Source: Amycolatopsis pretoriensis
Lineage (GTDB): Bacteria > Actinomycetota > Actinomycetes > Mycobacteriales > Pseudonocardiaceae
Direction: 5' to 3'
Assembly: GCF_900107925.1 (NCBI RefSeq)
Contig: NZ_FNUJ01000009.1
Location: forward strand, 62,001-126,000
Length of the DNA stretch: 64,000 bases
Part shown: positions 32,624-41,311 of the stretch, piece by piece
Layout: every line of letters begins with the position of its first letter
How positions within the stretch are numbered: the stretch's first letter is position 1
The notes under the pieces: model-generated
Seen by the model: only the letters and a program-made list of their open reading frames with translations
The model's database searches: none
Told to the model about the DNA's origin: nothing
Made by a program: the position numbers and the translations under genes

Positions 32624-34357
32624 GTGGCGCAGCACGCAGCGGAGACGAACCCGGCTCGACTGGGCCCGGTCAAGCGGGAAGAGACCTGGCAGCGGCTCGG
32701 CAACGAGACGTTCGACCTCGTCGTCATCGGCGGCGGCGTGGTCGGCGCGGGCACAGCGCTCGACGCCGCGACACGCGGGTTGCGCGTCGCCCTCGTCGAA
32801 GCCCGTGACCTCGCTTCGGGCACCTCGAGCCGGTCGAGCAAGCTGTTCCACGGCGGCCTGCGCTACCTGGAGCAGCTCGAGTTCGGCCTGGTCCGGGAAG
32901 CGCTTCGCGAGCGCGAGCTGATGCTGACGACGATCGCGCCGCACCTCGTCAAGCCGGTCAGCTTCCTCTACCCGCTGACGCGCCGCGTGTGGGAGCGGCC
33001 GTACACCGCCGCCGGCCTGCTGATGTACGACACGATGGGCGGCGCCCGCAGCGTCCCGGGCCAGAAGCACCTGACCCGCGCGGGCGCGCTGCGGATGGTG
33101 CCGGCGCTCAAGCGATCGGCCCTGATCGGCGGGATCCGCTACTACGACGCCCAGTCCGACGACGCCCGCCACACCATGACCGTGGCGCGGACGGCGGCGC
33201 ACTACGGCGCGGTCGTGCGGACGTCCACCCAGGTCGTCGGCTTCCTGCGCGAAGCCGACCGGGTGTCCGGCGTGCGCGTGCGCGACGTCGAGGACGGCCG
33301 CGAGACGGAGATCTCGGCGGCGGCGGTGATCAACTGCACCGGCGTCTGGACCGACGAGCTGCAGCGCCTGTCGGGCGGGCGCGGGCGGTTCCGCGTGCGC
33401 GCCAGCAAGGGCGTGCACATCGTCGTGCCGCGCGACCGGATCGTGTCGGAGTCGGGGATGATCCTGCGCACCGAGAAGTCGGTGCTGTTCGTGATCCCGT
33501 GGCGCAACCACTGGATCGTCGGGACCACGGACACGGACTGGAACCTCGACCTGGCGCACCCGGCGGCGACGAAGCACGACATCGACTACCTGCTGGAGCA
33601 CGTCAACAGCGTCCTGGCGACGCCGCTGACGCACGACGACATCGAAGGCGTGTACGCGGGCCTTCGCCCGTTGCTGGCGGGGGAGAGCGAAGAGACGTCG
33701 AAGCTCTCGCGCGAGCACGCGGTGGCGCGGGTGGCGCCGGGCCTGGTCGCGATCGCCGGCGGCAAGTACACGACGTACCGGGTGATGGCGGCGGACGCCG
33801 TCGACGCGGCGGCGATCGACCTGCCGGGCCGCTCGCAGCCGTCGATCACGGACAAGGTCCCCCTGCTGGGCGCGGACGGCTACCACGCGCTGGTCAACCA
33901 GGCCGACCACCTGGCCGCCGAGCACGGCCTGCACCCGTACCGGGTCCGGCACCTGCTGGACCGCTACGGCTCGCTGGTCAACGAGGTCCTGGCGACGGCG
34001 AGCGGCCGCCCGGAGCTGCTGAAGCCGATCGAGCACGCGCCGGACTACCTGGGCGTCGAGGTGGTGTACGCGGCTTCGCACGAGGGCGCGCTGCACCTGG
34101 AGGACGTCCTGGCCCGCCGGACGCGCATCTCGATCGAGTACGCCCACCGCGGCGTGGACTGCGCCGAGCAGGTGGCGGCGCTGGTCGGCGAAGTCCTGGG
34201 CTGGTCACCCGAAACGGTGAAGCGCGAAATCGAGGTCTACAACGCGCGGGTCGAGGCGGAGCGGGAGTCGCAGTCCCAGCCGAGCGACGAGGCGGCGGAC
34301 GCCCTGCGGTCGGCGGCCCCGGAAGCGCGCGCGGGCATCGTGGAGCCGGTGAGCTGA
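32624..34357 (+). CDS. glpD: Glycerol-3-phosphate dehydrogenase (FAD, respiratory)
   Basis: The 577-residue flavoprotein oxidises glycerol-3-phosphate to dihydroxyacetone phosphate and feeds electrons to quinone at the membrane. The FAD dinucleotide fold is VVIGGGVVGAGTALDAATRG (G36, G38, G41). SRSSKLFHGGLRYLEQ and GIRYYDAQSDDARH are family signatures, GTTDTDW lies at the active site, and the C-terminal helical cap starts near 390. The GTG at 32624 follows GGAGGA by seven bases; an ATG at 32617 is in another frame. With GlpF and GlpK across the promoter it completes glycerol use. Confidence 0.95.
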   Translation: MAQHAAETNPARLGPVKREETWQRLGNETFDLVVIGGGVVGAGTALDAATRGLRVALVEARDLASGTSSRSSKLFHGGLRYLEQLEFGLVREALRERELMLTTIAPHLVKPVSFLYPLTRRVWERPYTAAGLLMYDTMGGARSVPGQKHLTRAGALRMVPALKRSALIGGIRYYDAQSDDARHTMTVARTAAHYGAVVRTSTQVVGFLREADRVSGVRVRDVEDGRETEISAAAVINCTGVWTDELQRLSGGRGRFRVRASKGVHIVVPRDRIVSESGMILRTEKSVLFVIPWRNHWIVGTTDTDWNLDLAHPAATKHDIDYLLEHVNSVLATPLTHDDIEGVYAGLRPLLAGESEETSKLSREHAVARVAPGLVAIAGGKYTTYRVMAADAVDAAAIDLPGRSQPSITDKVPLLGADGYHALVNQADHLAAEHGLHPYRVRHLLDRYGSLVNEVLATASGRPELLKPIEHAPDYLGVEVVYAASHEGALHLEDVLARRTRISIEYAHRGVDCAEQVAALVGEVLGWSPETVKREIEVYNARVEAERESQSQPSDEAADALRSAAPEARAGIVEPVS

Positions 34358-34369
34358 GCGGCGGCCGGT

Positions 34370-34900
34370 TCAGCTCGTCCGGTGCCAGCGGATCAGCCGC
34401 TCACCGGTCGGCGCCCGCTCGGCCTCCGGGCCCACGAGCGTGAACCCGCAGCGCTCCGCCACGATCGCCGAGGCCGCGTTGCTCTCCTCGTAGCGGTACG
34501 TCACCTCGGTGAGCCCCAGCCCGCCGAAGCCGAAGCGCAGCGCCGCGCTCAACGCCGTGGTCGCGATGCCCTTGCCGCGCTCGGCCGGGTGGACCCAGAT
34601 CGTCGCCTCGGCGTACGCCGCGTCCAGGTTCAGCTCGCGCAGGCCCACCTCGCCGAGCAGCCGGCCGGACGTCGGCTCCGCGATCGCCCACGAGCAGCGC
34701 TCGTCGCCCGCCCACTGGGCCGCCCGCAGCGCCACGTACTCCGTGGCCTCGTCGGGCGTGCGCAAGCGGTAGTTCAGCACGTACTTGCGGTGCGTCGGGT
34801 CCGCGAACGCCTCCATCAGCAACGGGCGGTCGTCGATGTGCCGGTCGGCGCGCAGCTGGCGCAGGTAGTACGTGCCCGCGTTGATCTCCACCGGTTCCAC
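34370..34900 (-). CDS. GNAT-family N-acetyltransferase (RimJ/RimL type)
   Basis: The 176-residue acetyltransferase has the acetyl-CoA pyrophosphate loop VHPAERGKGIATTALSAALRFGF. LGEVGLRELNLDAAYAEATIWV forms the central strands, and YRYEESNAASAIVAERCGFTLVG is typical of RimJ/RimL-like enzymes that modify protein N-termini or small amines. The acceptor is unknown. It converges with glpD, 12 bases apart, with no terminator seen between. Confidence 0.85.
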   Translation of the reverse strand: MEPVEINAGTYYLRQLRADRHIDDRPLLMEAFADPTHRKYVLNYRLRTPDEATEYVALRAAQWAGDERCSWAIAEPTSGRLLGEVGLRELNLDAAYAEATIWVHPAERGKGIATTALSAALRFGFGGLGLTEVTYRYEESNAASAIVAERCGFTLVGPEAERAPTGERLIRWHRTS

Positions 34901-34959
34901 TCCACCCAGCCTAGCCAGGCCGGGAGCACGTCGCTCCCGGCCCGGCGATCAAGGCCGGA

Positions 34960-35970
34960 TCACGGCGTCAGGCGCCAGATCACCGGCACCCCCTGGCTGG
35001 GGGTCGCGTCGTTCGACGCGTAGCCCGCGAGCGTGCCGTCGTCGGCCGCGACCTCGGCCCGGAACGTCGAATAGCCGCTCGGCCCCTGGACCACGCCCGG
35101 GACCGTGCCGCGCCACACCGCCGCGTTGCCGTAGATCTGCGGCCCCGACGGCGTGGAGACCCAGCCCACGGTCAACCCGGCCTTGTTGATGCTCACGGCG
35201 ATGCCACCGCCCTCCAGACCGGTCGTCCCGTCCGGCGTGGACCACCGGGCTGCCTGGTTGCCACCCCACAGGCGCCACCCGACGACGACCCCGTTGCGGA
35301 TCGCGGTCCCCTCGGCCTGCCCGGACGGGCTCGGCGTGAGCTTCCGCAGGACGCCGTCCTTCCACAACGCCGAGCTGTTGCCGGTGCTCATCAGGATCGT
35401 GCCGTCGTCGTCCAGGTCGCGCGGGTTCGAGATGTCCCCCGTCTCCGGGATGACCACCGGCGCGCTGCCGTCGGCCCGCCACAGGACGACGGCGCTGCCC
35501 GTCCCGGGCTGGTAGGCCTCGCCCAGCACGTCGCCGCGCGTGTTGATCGCGACGCCGGTCACTTCCTGGTAGCCCGCCGGGTTGTCCTTGATGTGGTAGC
35601 CCGACGCGTCCAGGGTGTACGTCCGGCTGACCATGGTCTCGTAGTCGTGGATCGTGCCCACCACGACGCCCGAGCCGTTCTCGTCGTTGGCGTCCACCCG
35701 CTCGAACCCGCTCGGCACGCCGCGCAGGATCGGCTGCCCGTTGCGCCAGCTCACGACCTGCGTGACGTCGTTGACCCGGAACGTGCCGGTGTACTCGCCC
35801 TTCCCGTCCGACCCGGTGATGTTGCCCGCGCCCGCGCCGGGCGGCAACGGCAGGACCGTCGGGCGCCAGGCGAGCCGGATCGCCGCGGCGTCCGCGGGAA
35901 TGCCCAGTGCGGTGACGGCGATCGCCACGGTGGCGATCGCCCCCGCCCGCAGCCATGTCCTCTTCATCAT
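34960..35970 (-). CDS. Exported repeat protein, probably beta-propeller-like
   Basis: The 336-residue protein has a signal peptide (1-29, ending DAAA). It then has about six to seven repeats of 40 residues with the pattern G-x-NxxGxVxGxxxx....AVxWRxG. Examples are INTRGDVLGEAYQPGTGSAVVLWRADG, IRNGVVVGWRLWGGNQAARWSTPDG and INKAGLTVGWVSTPSGPQIYGNAAVWRG. This resembles HAF-type extracellular repeats and suggests a secreted beta-propeller. No catalytic site is evident. ATG 35970 and ATG 35967 are both possible, with GGGGA just before them. It has no obvious functional neighbour. Confidence 0.7.
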   Translation of the reverse strand: MMKRTWLRAGAIATVAIAVTALGIPADAAAIRLAWRPTVLPLPPGAGAGNITGSDGKGEYTGTFRVNDVTQVVSWRNGQPILRGVPSGFERVDANDENGSGVVVGTIHDYETMVSRTYTLDASGYHIKDNPAGYQEVTGVAINTRGDVLGEAYQPGTGSAVVLWRADGSAPVVIPETGDISNPRDLDDDGTILMSTGNSSALWKDGVLRKLTPSPSGQAEGTAIRNGVVVGWRLWGGNQAARWSTPDGTTGLEGGGIAVSINKAGLTVGWVSTPSGPQIYGNAAVWRGTVPGVVQGPSGYSTFRAEVAADDGTLAGYASNDATPSQGVPVIWRLTP

Positions 35971-36043
35971 GTCCCCTTTCCCCCGACCTGCGTGCTCTCC
36001 ACGTCCGGGCAGGGGAACCGGTTGCCCGGCGAACGGAGCAATC

Positions 36044-37198
36044 TCAGAGCGCCGGCACCTGGGCGCTCACGGCCGTGCCGTCGCCCGGGGTGCTCTCCAC
36101 GGTCAGCGTGCCCGCGACCCGCTGGACGCGCCGGCGCATGGCCTCCAGGCCGAAGCCCGTGCCGTCGCCGCGGTCGCCCGGCCGGAAGCCCACGCCGTCG
36201 TCGACGACGTCGAGCAGGACCAGATCGTCCGCATAGGACAGTGTCAGCCCGATCCGAGACGCCTTCGCGTGCTTCTCCGCGTTCGCCAGCGCCTCCTGGG
36301 CGACGCGGTAGAGCGTCACCTCCAGCTCGGGCAGGAGGGGCCGGATCTCGCCGGTCGTCTCGACTTCCACCGCGGCTCCGGACGTCTCGGCGACGCGGCG
36401 GGCCAGCTCGGAAAGCGCTTCCGGCAGCTGGGCCGCGTCCAGGGGTTCCGGCCGCAGTGCCTGGACCGCGCGCCGCGCTTCGCCGAGGCTGTCGCGGGCC
36501 AGCTCGCGCACCCGCGCCAGCCGTCGCTCGCGCTCGGGACCGTCGGCGGCTTCGAGCTGCGTGACGATCCCGGTCAGGCCCTGGGCGAGCGTGTCGTGGA
36601 TTTCGCGGGCCAGCCGCTGCCGCTCGTCGAGCACGCCGGCTTCCCGCGCCCGCGCCACCAGCTGCGCGTGCAGGCTCGCGTTCTCGTCCAGCGCGGCTTC
36701 CAGCCGGACGTTCGCCTTCCGCCGCTGCTCGCTCTCCACCCCGACGAACCACGCCGCGTACAGCAGCGGCCCGGCCATCGACAGCACGAGCACCCACGTC
36801 GGGCTGGGCGAGTCGGAGTTCGCGGCCAGCAGCGGCAACGTCGCCGTCGCGGCCACCGCGAAGAACCCCCACCGGGCCGGGAAGAGCACGAAGGCGAGCG
36901 GGTAGCCGAAGGACGCGAAGCCCATGAACGTGTCGTCGCGCGTGACCAGCAGCGTCGCCGCCGCGAGCACCCCCGCGTAGTAGGCCGCGGCGAGCCACGG
37001 GTGCGTCCGCCGGTACCGGAACACCGGGATCAGCAGGGGGACGAACACCGCCGTCACCACGACGACGACCAGCGTGGCGCCGTGGACACCCGGCCCCCAG
37101 AGCACGCACGCGGCGAGCGCGGCCAGGCCGACCCCGGTGAAGATCGGGCCCGCCAGCCGTTCGCCTCGGGCGTCCAGCACGCCCGGAACCACGCCCAT
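36044..37198 (-). CDS. Orphan NarL-partner-type sensor histidine kinase
   Basis: The roughly 384-residue kinase has five to six hydrophobic helices in the first 155 residues and a short coiled linker. The HisKA_3 dimerisation helix EIHDTLAQGLTGIVTQLE carries phospho-accepting H201. HATPase motifs are EALANAEKHAKA, DDGVGF and GFGLEAMRRRV. No response regulator is adjacent; the nearest NarL-type regulator is 15 kb away with its own kinase. The ATG at 37198 is preferred over GTG 37201. Two DUF1707 genes lie upstream in the same direction and may be co-transcribed. Confidence 0.87.
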   Translation of the reverse strand: MGVVPGVLDARGERLAGPIFTGVGLAALAACVLWGPGVHGATLVVVVVTAVFVPLLIPVFRYRRTHPWLAAAYYAGVLAAATLLVTRDDTFMGFASFGYPLAFVLFPARWGFFAVAATATLPLLAANSDSPSPTWVLVLSMAGPLLYAAWFVGVESEQRRKANVRLEAALDENASLHAQLVARAREAGVLDERQRLAREIHDTLAQGLTGIVTQLEAADGPERERRLARVRELARDSLGEARRAVQALRPEPLDAAQLPEALSELARRVAETSGAAVEVETTGEIRPLLPELEVTLYRVAQEALANAEKHAKASRIGLTLSYADDLVLLDVVDDGVGFRPGDRGDGTGFGLEAMRRRVQRVAGTLTVESTPGDGTAVSAQVPAL

Positions 37199-37219
37199 CA
37201 CCGGCCGATTCTCGCAGGC

Positions 37220-37609
37220 TCAGCGCCGCCGGCGGGCCCCGGCGAGCATCGCGATCACCAGCGGCAGCGCGACCGAGACGATCAGCAGCCGGCCGCGGGA
37301 CAGGATGAGCACCACGATCGCCAGGACGATCGCGATCGGGACCGCGCCGCGCTGCAGGAAGGTGACCAGCGCGCTGTCGCCGGACATCACCGGCACCTGG
37401 GGCGCGGTGGCCCCGTTGAGCAGGGCGCTCGGGCGCGGCGAAGGCAGGTCGTCGAAGAGCGGGACGAGCTCGCTGACCCGCTTGGCCGCGGTGACCTTCG
37501 CGGAGCGGGTCCCGTACTCGTCGATGTCGAGCCGTCCGCTGCGGACGTGCTCTTCGAGGACGTCCAGGGCGTCCTGGCGTTCGTCGTCGCTCAACCGCAT
37601 GTCACCCAC
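37220..37609 (-). CDS. DUF1707 SHOCT-like membrane protein
   Basis: The 129-residue protein begins with a DUF1707 domain: MRLSDDERQDALDVLEEHVRSGRLDIDEYGTRSAKVTAAKRVSELVPLFDDLP. One or two transmembrane helices follow near 93-120 and a basic end. DUF1707 resembles a short-arm regulatory or membrane-localisation domain; its biochemical role is unknown. GTG 37609 is used, and ATG 37600 is the alternative. It is the second of two tandem paralogues, six bases after the first. Confidence 0.75.
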   Translation of the reverse strand: MGDMRLSDDERQDALDVLEEHVRSGRLDIDEYGTRSAKVTAAKRVSELVPLFDDLPSPRPSALLNGATAPQVPVMSGDSALVTFLQRGAVPIAIVLAIVVLILSRGRLLIVSVALPLVIAMLAGARRRR

Positions 37610-37615
37610 GGTGGA

Positions 37616-38158
37616 TCAGCGGTCCAGGCCGCGCCGGTGGTCGCGGAACGAGTCGCGCAGCTCGCGCCGCCGGTCCCGGTCGCGCAGGTGCCGGTCACGG
37701 CGGTCGCGGTGGTGCTGGTCGTGGTTCCAGTCGTGGCCCCACATCGACTTGCCGAACACGGTCAGCCCGATCGGGACGAAGATGATCGGCCAGGCCAGCG
37801 TGCCCGTGGCGATCAGCGCGATCGCGGCGATGAACGCCAGCGGCACGATCGCGGCGAGGAACCGCTGCGGCGGCGACCACTGGTCGGGCGTGCGCGGGGC
37901 CGCCGGCACGGGCGCGGCGGCCGGCTCGGGAGCCGCGACGGCTTGCCGGACTTCCTCGTACTGGGGGTGCGGCGCGGGGAGGTCCGCGAAGAGTTCGACG
38001 AGCTCGCCGCGCGTCTTGGCCGCGGTGATCCGCGCCGAGCGCTCGCCGTACTCCTCGATGTCGATCCGCCCCGCGCTCATGTGCTCACCGAGCGCGGACA
38101 GCGCGGACTCGCGGTTCTGGTCGCTGATCCGCAGCTGCGGAGACGGGACTTCGGTCAC
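37616..38158 (-). CDS. DUF1707 membrane protein with His/Arg/Asp-rich tail
   Basis: The 180-residue protein has an N-terminal DUF1707 domain (about 9-62: ISDQNRESALSALGEHMSAGRIDIEEYGERSARITAAKT) and a proline-rich linker. Two hydrophobic helices (about 98-135) follow, then a tail of about 40 residues made almost only of His, Arg, Asp and Asn. The tail could bind metal or nucleic acid, or simply be disordered. The start is GTG at 38158. It is a paralogue of the gene that follows; the kinase gene comes next. Confidence 0.75.
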   Translation of the reverse strand: MTEVPSPQLRISDQNRESALSALGEHMSAGRIDIEEYGERSARITAAKTRGELVELFADLPAPHPQYEEVRQAVAAPEPAAAPVPAAPRTPDQWSPPQRFLAAIVPLAFIAAIALIATGTLAWPIIFVPIGLTVFGKSMWGHDWNHDQHHRDRRDRHLRDRDRRRELRDSFRDHRRGLDR

Positions 38159-38171
38159 GTAGTCGATGGTA

Positions 38172-38190
38172 GGCCGCCCCGGGGGCGGCC
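38172..38190. terminator. GC-rich hairpin downstream of the carboxylase alpha gene
   Basis: GGCCGCCCC (38172-38180) and GGGGCGGCC (38182-38190) are exact inverted copies; the practical loop is about five bases. It lies 27 bases past the accA stop on the minus strand. No T-run is present, so it is only a candidate terminator. Confidence 0.45.
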
Positions 38191-38216
38191 CACCACGACA
38201 TCTGTAACGAACTGCG

Positions 38217-40010
38217 CTACTTGATCTCGAGAAGCTGCGTGCCCTGCGTCACGGCGGCGCCGACCTCGACCGAAAGGCCGGTGATCGTGCCCGCTTTGTG
38301 CGCGGTGACCGGGTTCTCCATCTTCATCGCCTCGAGGACGACGATCAGCTCACCGGCTTCGACGCTCTGGCCCTCTTCGACCGCGACCTTGACGATGGTG
38401 CCCTGCATCGGCGCGGTGACGGCGTCGCCGCTCACCGCGGCCTTGCCGCCGCCGGCGCGCTTGCGCGGCTTCGCCTTGACGGCGGTGCCGCCCCCGCCGC
38501 CGCCTTCGAGCGCGAACCCGCCCGGCAGCGACACCTCGAGCCGGCGCCCGCCGACCTCGACGACGACGTTCTGGCGCGGCTCTTCCTCGGCGGCCTCGAC
38601 GTCCGGCGCGACGAACGGCTCGATCTTGTTGTCGAACTCCGTCTCGATCCAGCGCGTGTGCACGCTGAAGCCGTTCTCGTCGCCGATGAACGCGGGGTCG
38701 TCGACGATCACGCGGTCGAACGGCAGCACCGTCGCCATGCCCTCGACGACCATCTCGGCCAGGGCCCGCCGGCTGCGTTCCAGGGCGTTGTTCCGGTCCG
38801 ACCCGGTGACGATCAGCTTCGCCAGCATCGAGTCGAACTGGCCGCCGATCACGCTGCCGGACTCGACACCGGAGTCGACGCGCACGCCCGGCCCGCTCGG
38901 CGCGACGAACTTCGTCACCGTGCCCGGGGCGGGCAGGAAGCCGCGGCCGGCGTCCTCGCCGTTGATGCGGAACTCGATCGAGTGACCGCGCGGCTCGGGG
39001 TCCTCGGTGATCCGCAGCTTCTCGCCGCGCGCGATGCGGAACATCTCGCGCACGAGGTCGAGCCCGGTGGTTTCTTCCGAAACCGGGTGCTCGACCTGCA
39101 GCCGCGTGTTGACCTCGAGGAAGGAGATGGTGCCGTCGGTGGCGACGAGGTACTCGACCGTGCCGGCGCCGTAGTACCCGGCTTCCTTGCAGATCGCCTT
39201 CGCGGACTCGTGGATGCGCTTGCGCTGCTCGTCGCTCAGGAACGGCGCGGGCGCCTCCTCGACGAGCTTCTGGTGGCGGCGCTGCAGCGAGCAGTCGCGG
39301 GTGCCGACGACGATCGCGGTGCCGTGCATGTCGGCCAGGACCTGCGCCTCGACGTGGCGCGGCTTGTCCAGGTAGCGCTCGACGAAGCACTCGCCGCGGC
39401 CGAAGGCGGCGACGGCCTCACGCGTGGCCGACTCGAACAGCTCCGGGATCTCTTCGCGGGTGCGCGCGACCTTCAGGCCGCGGCCACCGCCGCCGAACGC
39501 GGCCTTGATGGCCACCGGCAGGCCGTGCTCGTCGGCGAACGCGACGATCTCGTCGGCGTCCTTGGCCGGCTCCTTCGTGCCCGGCACCAGCGGCGCGCCC
39601 GCGCGCATCGCGATGTGGCGGGCGGTGACCTTGTCGCCGAGGTCGCGGATGGCCTGCGGGCTCGGCCCGATCCAGGTCAGCCCGGCGTCGAGGACGGCCT
39701 GGGCGAAGTCCGCGTTCTCGGAGAGGAAGCCGTAGCCCGGGTGCACCGAGTCGGCGCCCGCGCGCTTGGCGGCGTCGAGGAGCTTGTCGAAGTTCAGGTA
39801 GCTCTCGGCGGCCGTCGTGCCGCCGAGCGCGAACGCCTCGTCCGCCAGGCGCACGTGCGGTGCGTCGCGGTCCGGATCGGCGTACACCGCCACGCTGGTC
39901 AGCCCAGCGTCCTTGGCGGCTCTGATCACGCGTACCGCGATCTCGCCCCGGTTGGCGACCAGGATCTTGGTCACCGGACCACCGGTGGATTCGCCGACCT
40001 GCTCGGCCAC
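38217..40010 (-). CDS. accA3: Acyl-CoA carboxylase alpha chain (biotin carboxylase plus BCCP)
   Basis: The 597-residue chain contains a biotin carboxylase (about 13-460: KILVANRGEIAVRVIRAAKD, HPGYGFLSENADFA, ATP-grasp GGGGRGLKVA, EVNTRLQVEHPV). A BCCP domain (about 525-597) has the biotinylated lysine K563 in EAMKM. It carboxylates biotin with bicarbonate and ATP, then passes it to AccD subunits for acetyl- or propionyl-CoA. Length and fusion match mycobacterial AccA3. GTG 40010 is chosen for its AGGAGGT six bases upstream. Its likely partners AccD and AccE lie at 49.4-51.3 kb. Confidence 0.94.
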   Translation of the reverse strand: MAEQVGESTGGPVTKILVANRGEIAVRVIRAAKDAGLTSVAVYADPDRDAPHVRLADEAFALGGTTAAESYLNFDKLLDAAKRAGADSVHPGYGFLSENADFAQAVLDAGLTWIGPSPQAIRDLGDKVTARHIAMRAGAPLVPGTKEPAKDADEIVAFADEHGLPVAIKAAFGGGGRGLKVARTREEIPELFESATREAVAAFGRGECFVERYLDKPRHVEAQVLADMHGTAIVVGTRDCSLQRRHQKLVEEAPAPFLSDEQRKRIHESAKAICKEAGYYGAGTVEYLVATDGTISFLEVNTRLQVEHPVSEETTGLDLVREMFRIARGEKLRITEDPEPRGHSIEFRINGEDAGRGFLPAPGTVTKFVAPSGPGVRVDSGVESGSVIGGQFDSMLAKLIVTGSDRNNALERSRRALAEMVVEGMATVLPFDRVIVDDPAFIGDENGFSVHTRWIETEFDNKIEPFVAPDVEAAEEEPRQNVVVEVGGRRLEVSLPGGFALEGGGGGGTAVKAKPRKRAGGGKAAVSGDAVTAPMQGTIVKVAVEEGQSVEAGELIVVLEAMKMENPVTAHKAGTITGLSVEVGAAVTQGTQLLEIK

Positions 40011-40116
40011 CCCGCACCTCCTGCGTCCCGACAGCTGCATTGCTGACCGCCTTCGCGGTACCGGGGAGTCTACGGACCTGGCGTCGGGAGTCTCTTGAGT
40101 GAGAGCTGAACCACGC

Positions 40117-40392
40117 TCAGACGTGGTGGCGCAGCTCCTGCGGCAGCGGCGAGTCGAGCACGATGACGTCGTACGGGTTCGCCGCGTGCACCTTCGGCAG
40201 GTGCTCGGTGTTCACCAGGACCCACGGCTGGTGCTCGCCGCAGCAGTCGATCAGCCGGTCCAGCGCGGTGAACGCGACCAGGGCGGTGCGGCCGTCGGGC
40301 GTGCGGCGCAGCTCGATCGACGCGCCTTCGGTCTCGGCGCTCGCCGGGCCGGTCGGCAGGTACAGGGCGGGAGGCAGGTTCGGGTTGGTCAC
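40117..40392 (-). CDS. Small SAV_915/SseB-like protein
   Basis: The 91-residue protein resembles the small actinobacterial SAV_915 group, which has an SseB-like fold: LYLPTGPASAETEGASIELRRTPDGRTALVAFTALDRLIDCCGEHQPWVLV matches its core pattern. No catalytic residues are known and the function is unknown. The start is GTG at 40392. It is a single gene between accA and the exported protein that diverges from it. Confidence 0.68.
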   Translation of the reverse strand: MTNPNLPPALYLPTGPASAETEGASIELRRTPDGRTALVAFTALDRLIDCCGEHQPWVLVNTEHLPKVHAANPYDVIVLDSPLPQELRHHV

Positions 40393-40522
40393 CCGGACAA
40401 CATAGACGGATACGCTCCGTCAAGCCGGGTTGACCTGGTGGGGTGCACGGCCGGGGGATTTCGGCCACACCCCGCCGGGGCGCCGCCCACACACAGTCGC
40501 GAAGCGGCTTACGCTCTGTCTC

Positions 40523-41248
40523 ATGCGGACTTCGGCAGCGCGGACGCCTCGGTCGGCGCTGCTCACCGCCGTGCTGGCGGCGGTGGTGACGCTCGGCGCG
40601 ATCGGCGCGGTTTTCCTGCTGCGCCCGCGCCCGGAGGCGCCGGCCGGCGCGGCCGAGCCGGCGGCGGCCCCGGTGACCGCGGCGGTGACGTGCGGCGGCG
40701 GCCCGTGCCGCGAGCTCGCGGCGGTGACGGTCGGCGGGACGCCGGTCGTGCTGCTCTCCGACGCGGCGGGCGGATCGGCGCGGGTGCGCGTCGGGGCCGA
40801 GCCGGGGACGGTGTTCGAGCTGTCGATCGCCAAGCTGGGCGCGCGCCTGGACCAGAACTCGCTGCGCTGCATCGACGGCACGGCACCGACGTGCCTGGTC
40901 CGCGGCGACGTCGGCCAAGAGGGCAAGGCGGCGTACGGCGAGCTGCTCGTGGCGAGCGGGGGAGTGTGGCGCGCGCCGGGCAAGCCGTACTTCGCGGACG
41001 CGGGGACGTTGTCGCTCTACGACGTCACGGCCGACGGCCGCCCCGACGTGATCGTGGTCCGCCACGACTGCCGCGGCGCGGACCCGGGCACGGCCAAGTG
41101 CGACGCGGCCCCGGTGCTCGGCCAGGTGTACGACGTGTCGGGCAAGCCGGTCGGCTGCACGCGGCGGTACACGTCACCCTCGGACCTGCGCGGCTGGCCG
41201 GACATCCGCCTCACGCGCGCCGACCTCCGCACCTGCCCCAGCTCCTGA
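40523..41248 (+). CDS. Membrane-anchored extracytoplasmic protein, unknown
   Basis: The 241-residue protein has an N-terminal transmembrane or signal-anchor helix (about 14-34), then an Ala/Pro linker. A 180-residue outer domain carries several cysteines (CGGGPC, SLRCIDGTAPTC, RHDC, AKCD, GCTRR, RTC) that could form four disulfides. The segment DVTADGRPDVIVVRHDC resembles an FG-GAP/VCBS-like repeat. TACGCT (40510-40515) seven bases before the ATG indicates a leaderless transcript. No family is assigned. A long palindrome follows its stop. Confidence 0.68.
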   Translation: MRTSAARTPRSALLTAVLAAVVTLGAIGAVFLLRPRPEAPAGAAEPAAAPVTAAVTCGGGPCRELAAVTVGGTPVVLLSDAAGGSARVRVGAEPGTVFELSIAKLGARLDQNSLRCIDGTAPTCLVRGDVGQEGKAAYGELLVASGGVWRAPGKPYFADAGTLSLYDVTADGRPDVIVVRHDCRGADPGTAKCDAAPVLGQVYDVSGKPVGCTRRYTSPSDLRGWPDIRLTRADLRTCPSS

Positions 41249-41252
41249 ACCG

Positions 41253-41303
41253 CCGTGAATGGCACATTGAGGGACCAAGTGTCCCTCAATGTGCCATTCA
41301 CGG
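41253..41303. terminator. Perfect 23-bp palindrome of the dispersed family; bidirectional terminator
   Basis: Arms at 41253-41275 and 41281-41303 are exact inverted copies separated by CAAGT. The element sits between two convergent genes whose stops are 5 and 9 bases away, so it can end both transcripts. The arm is the same sequence as at 13154-13204 apart from one base. Confidence 0.85.
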
Positions 41304-41311
41304 ACTTCGGG

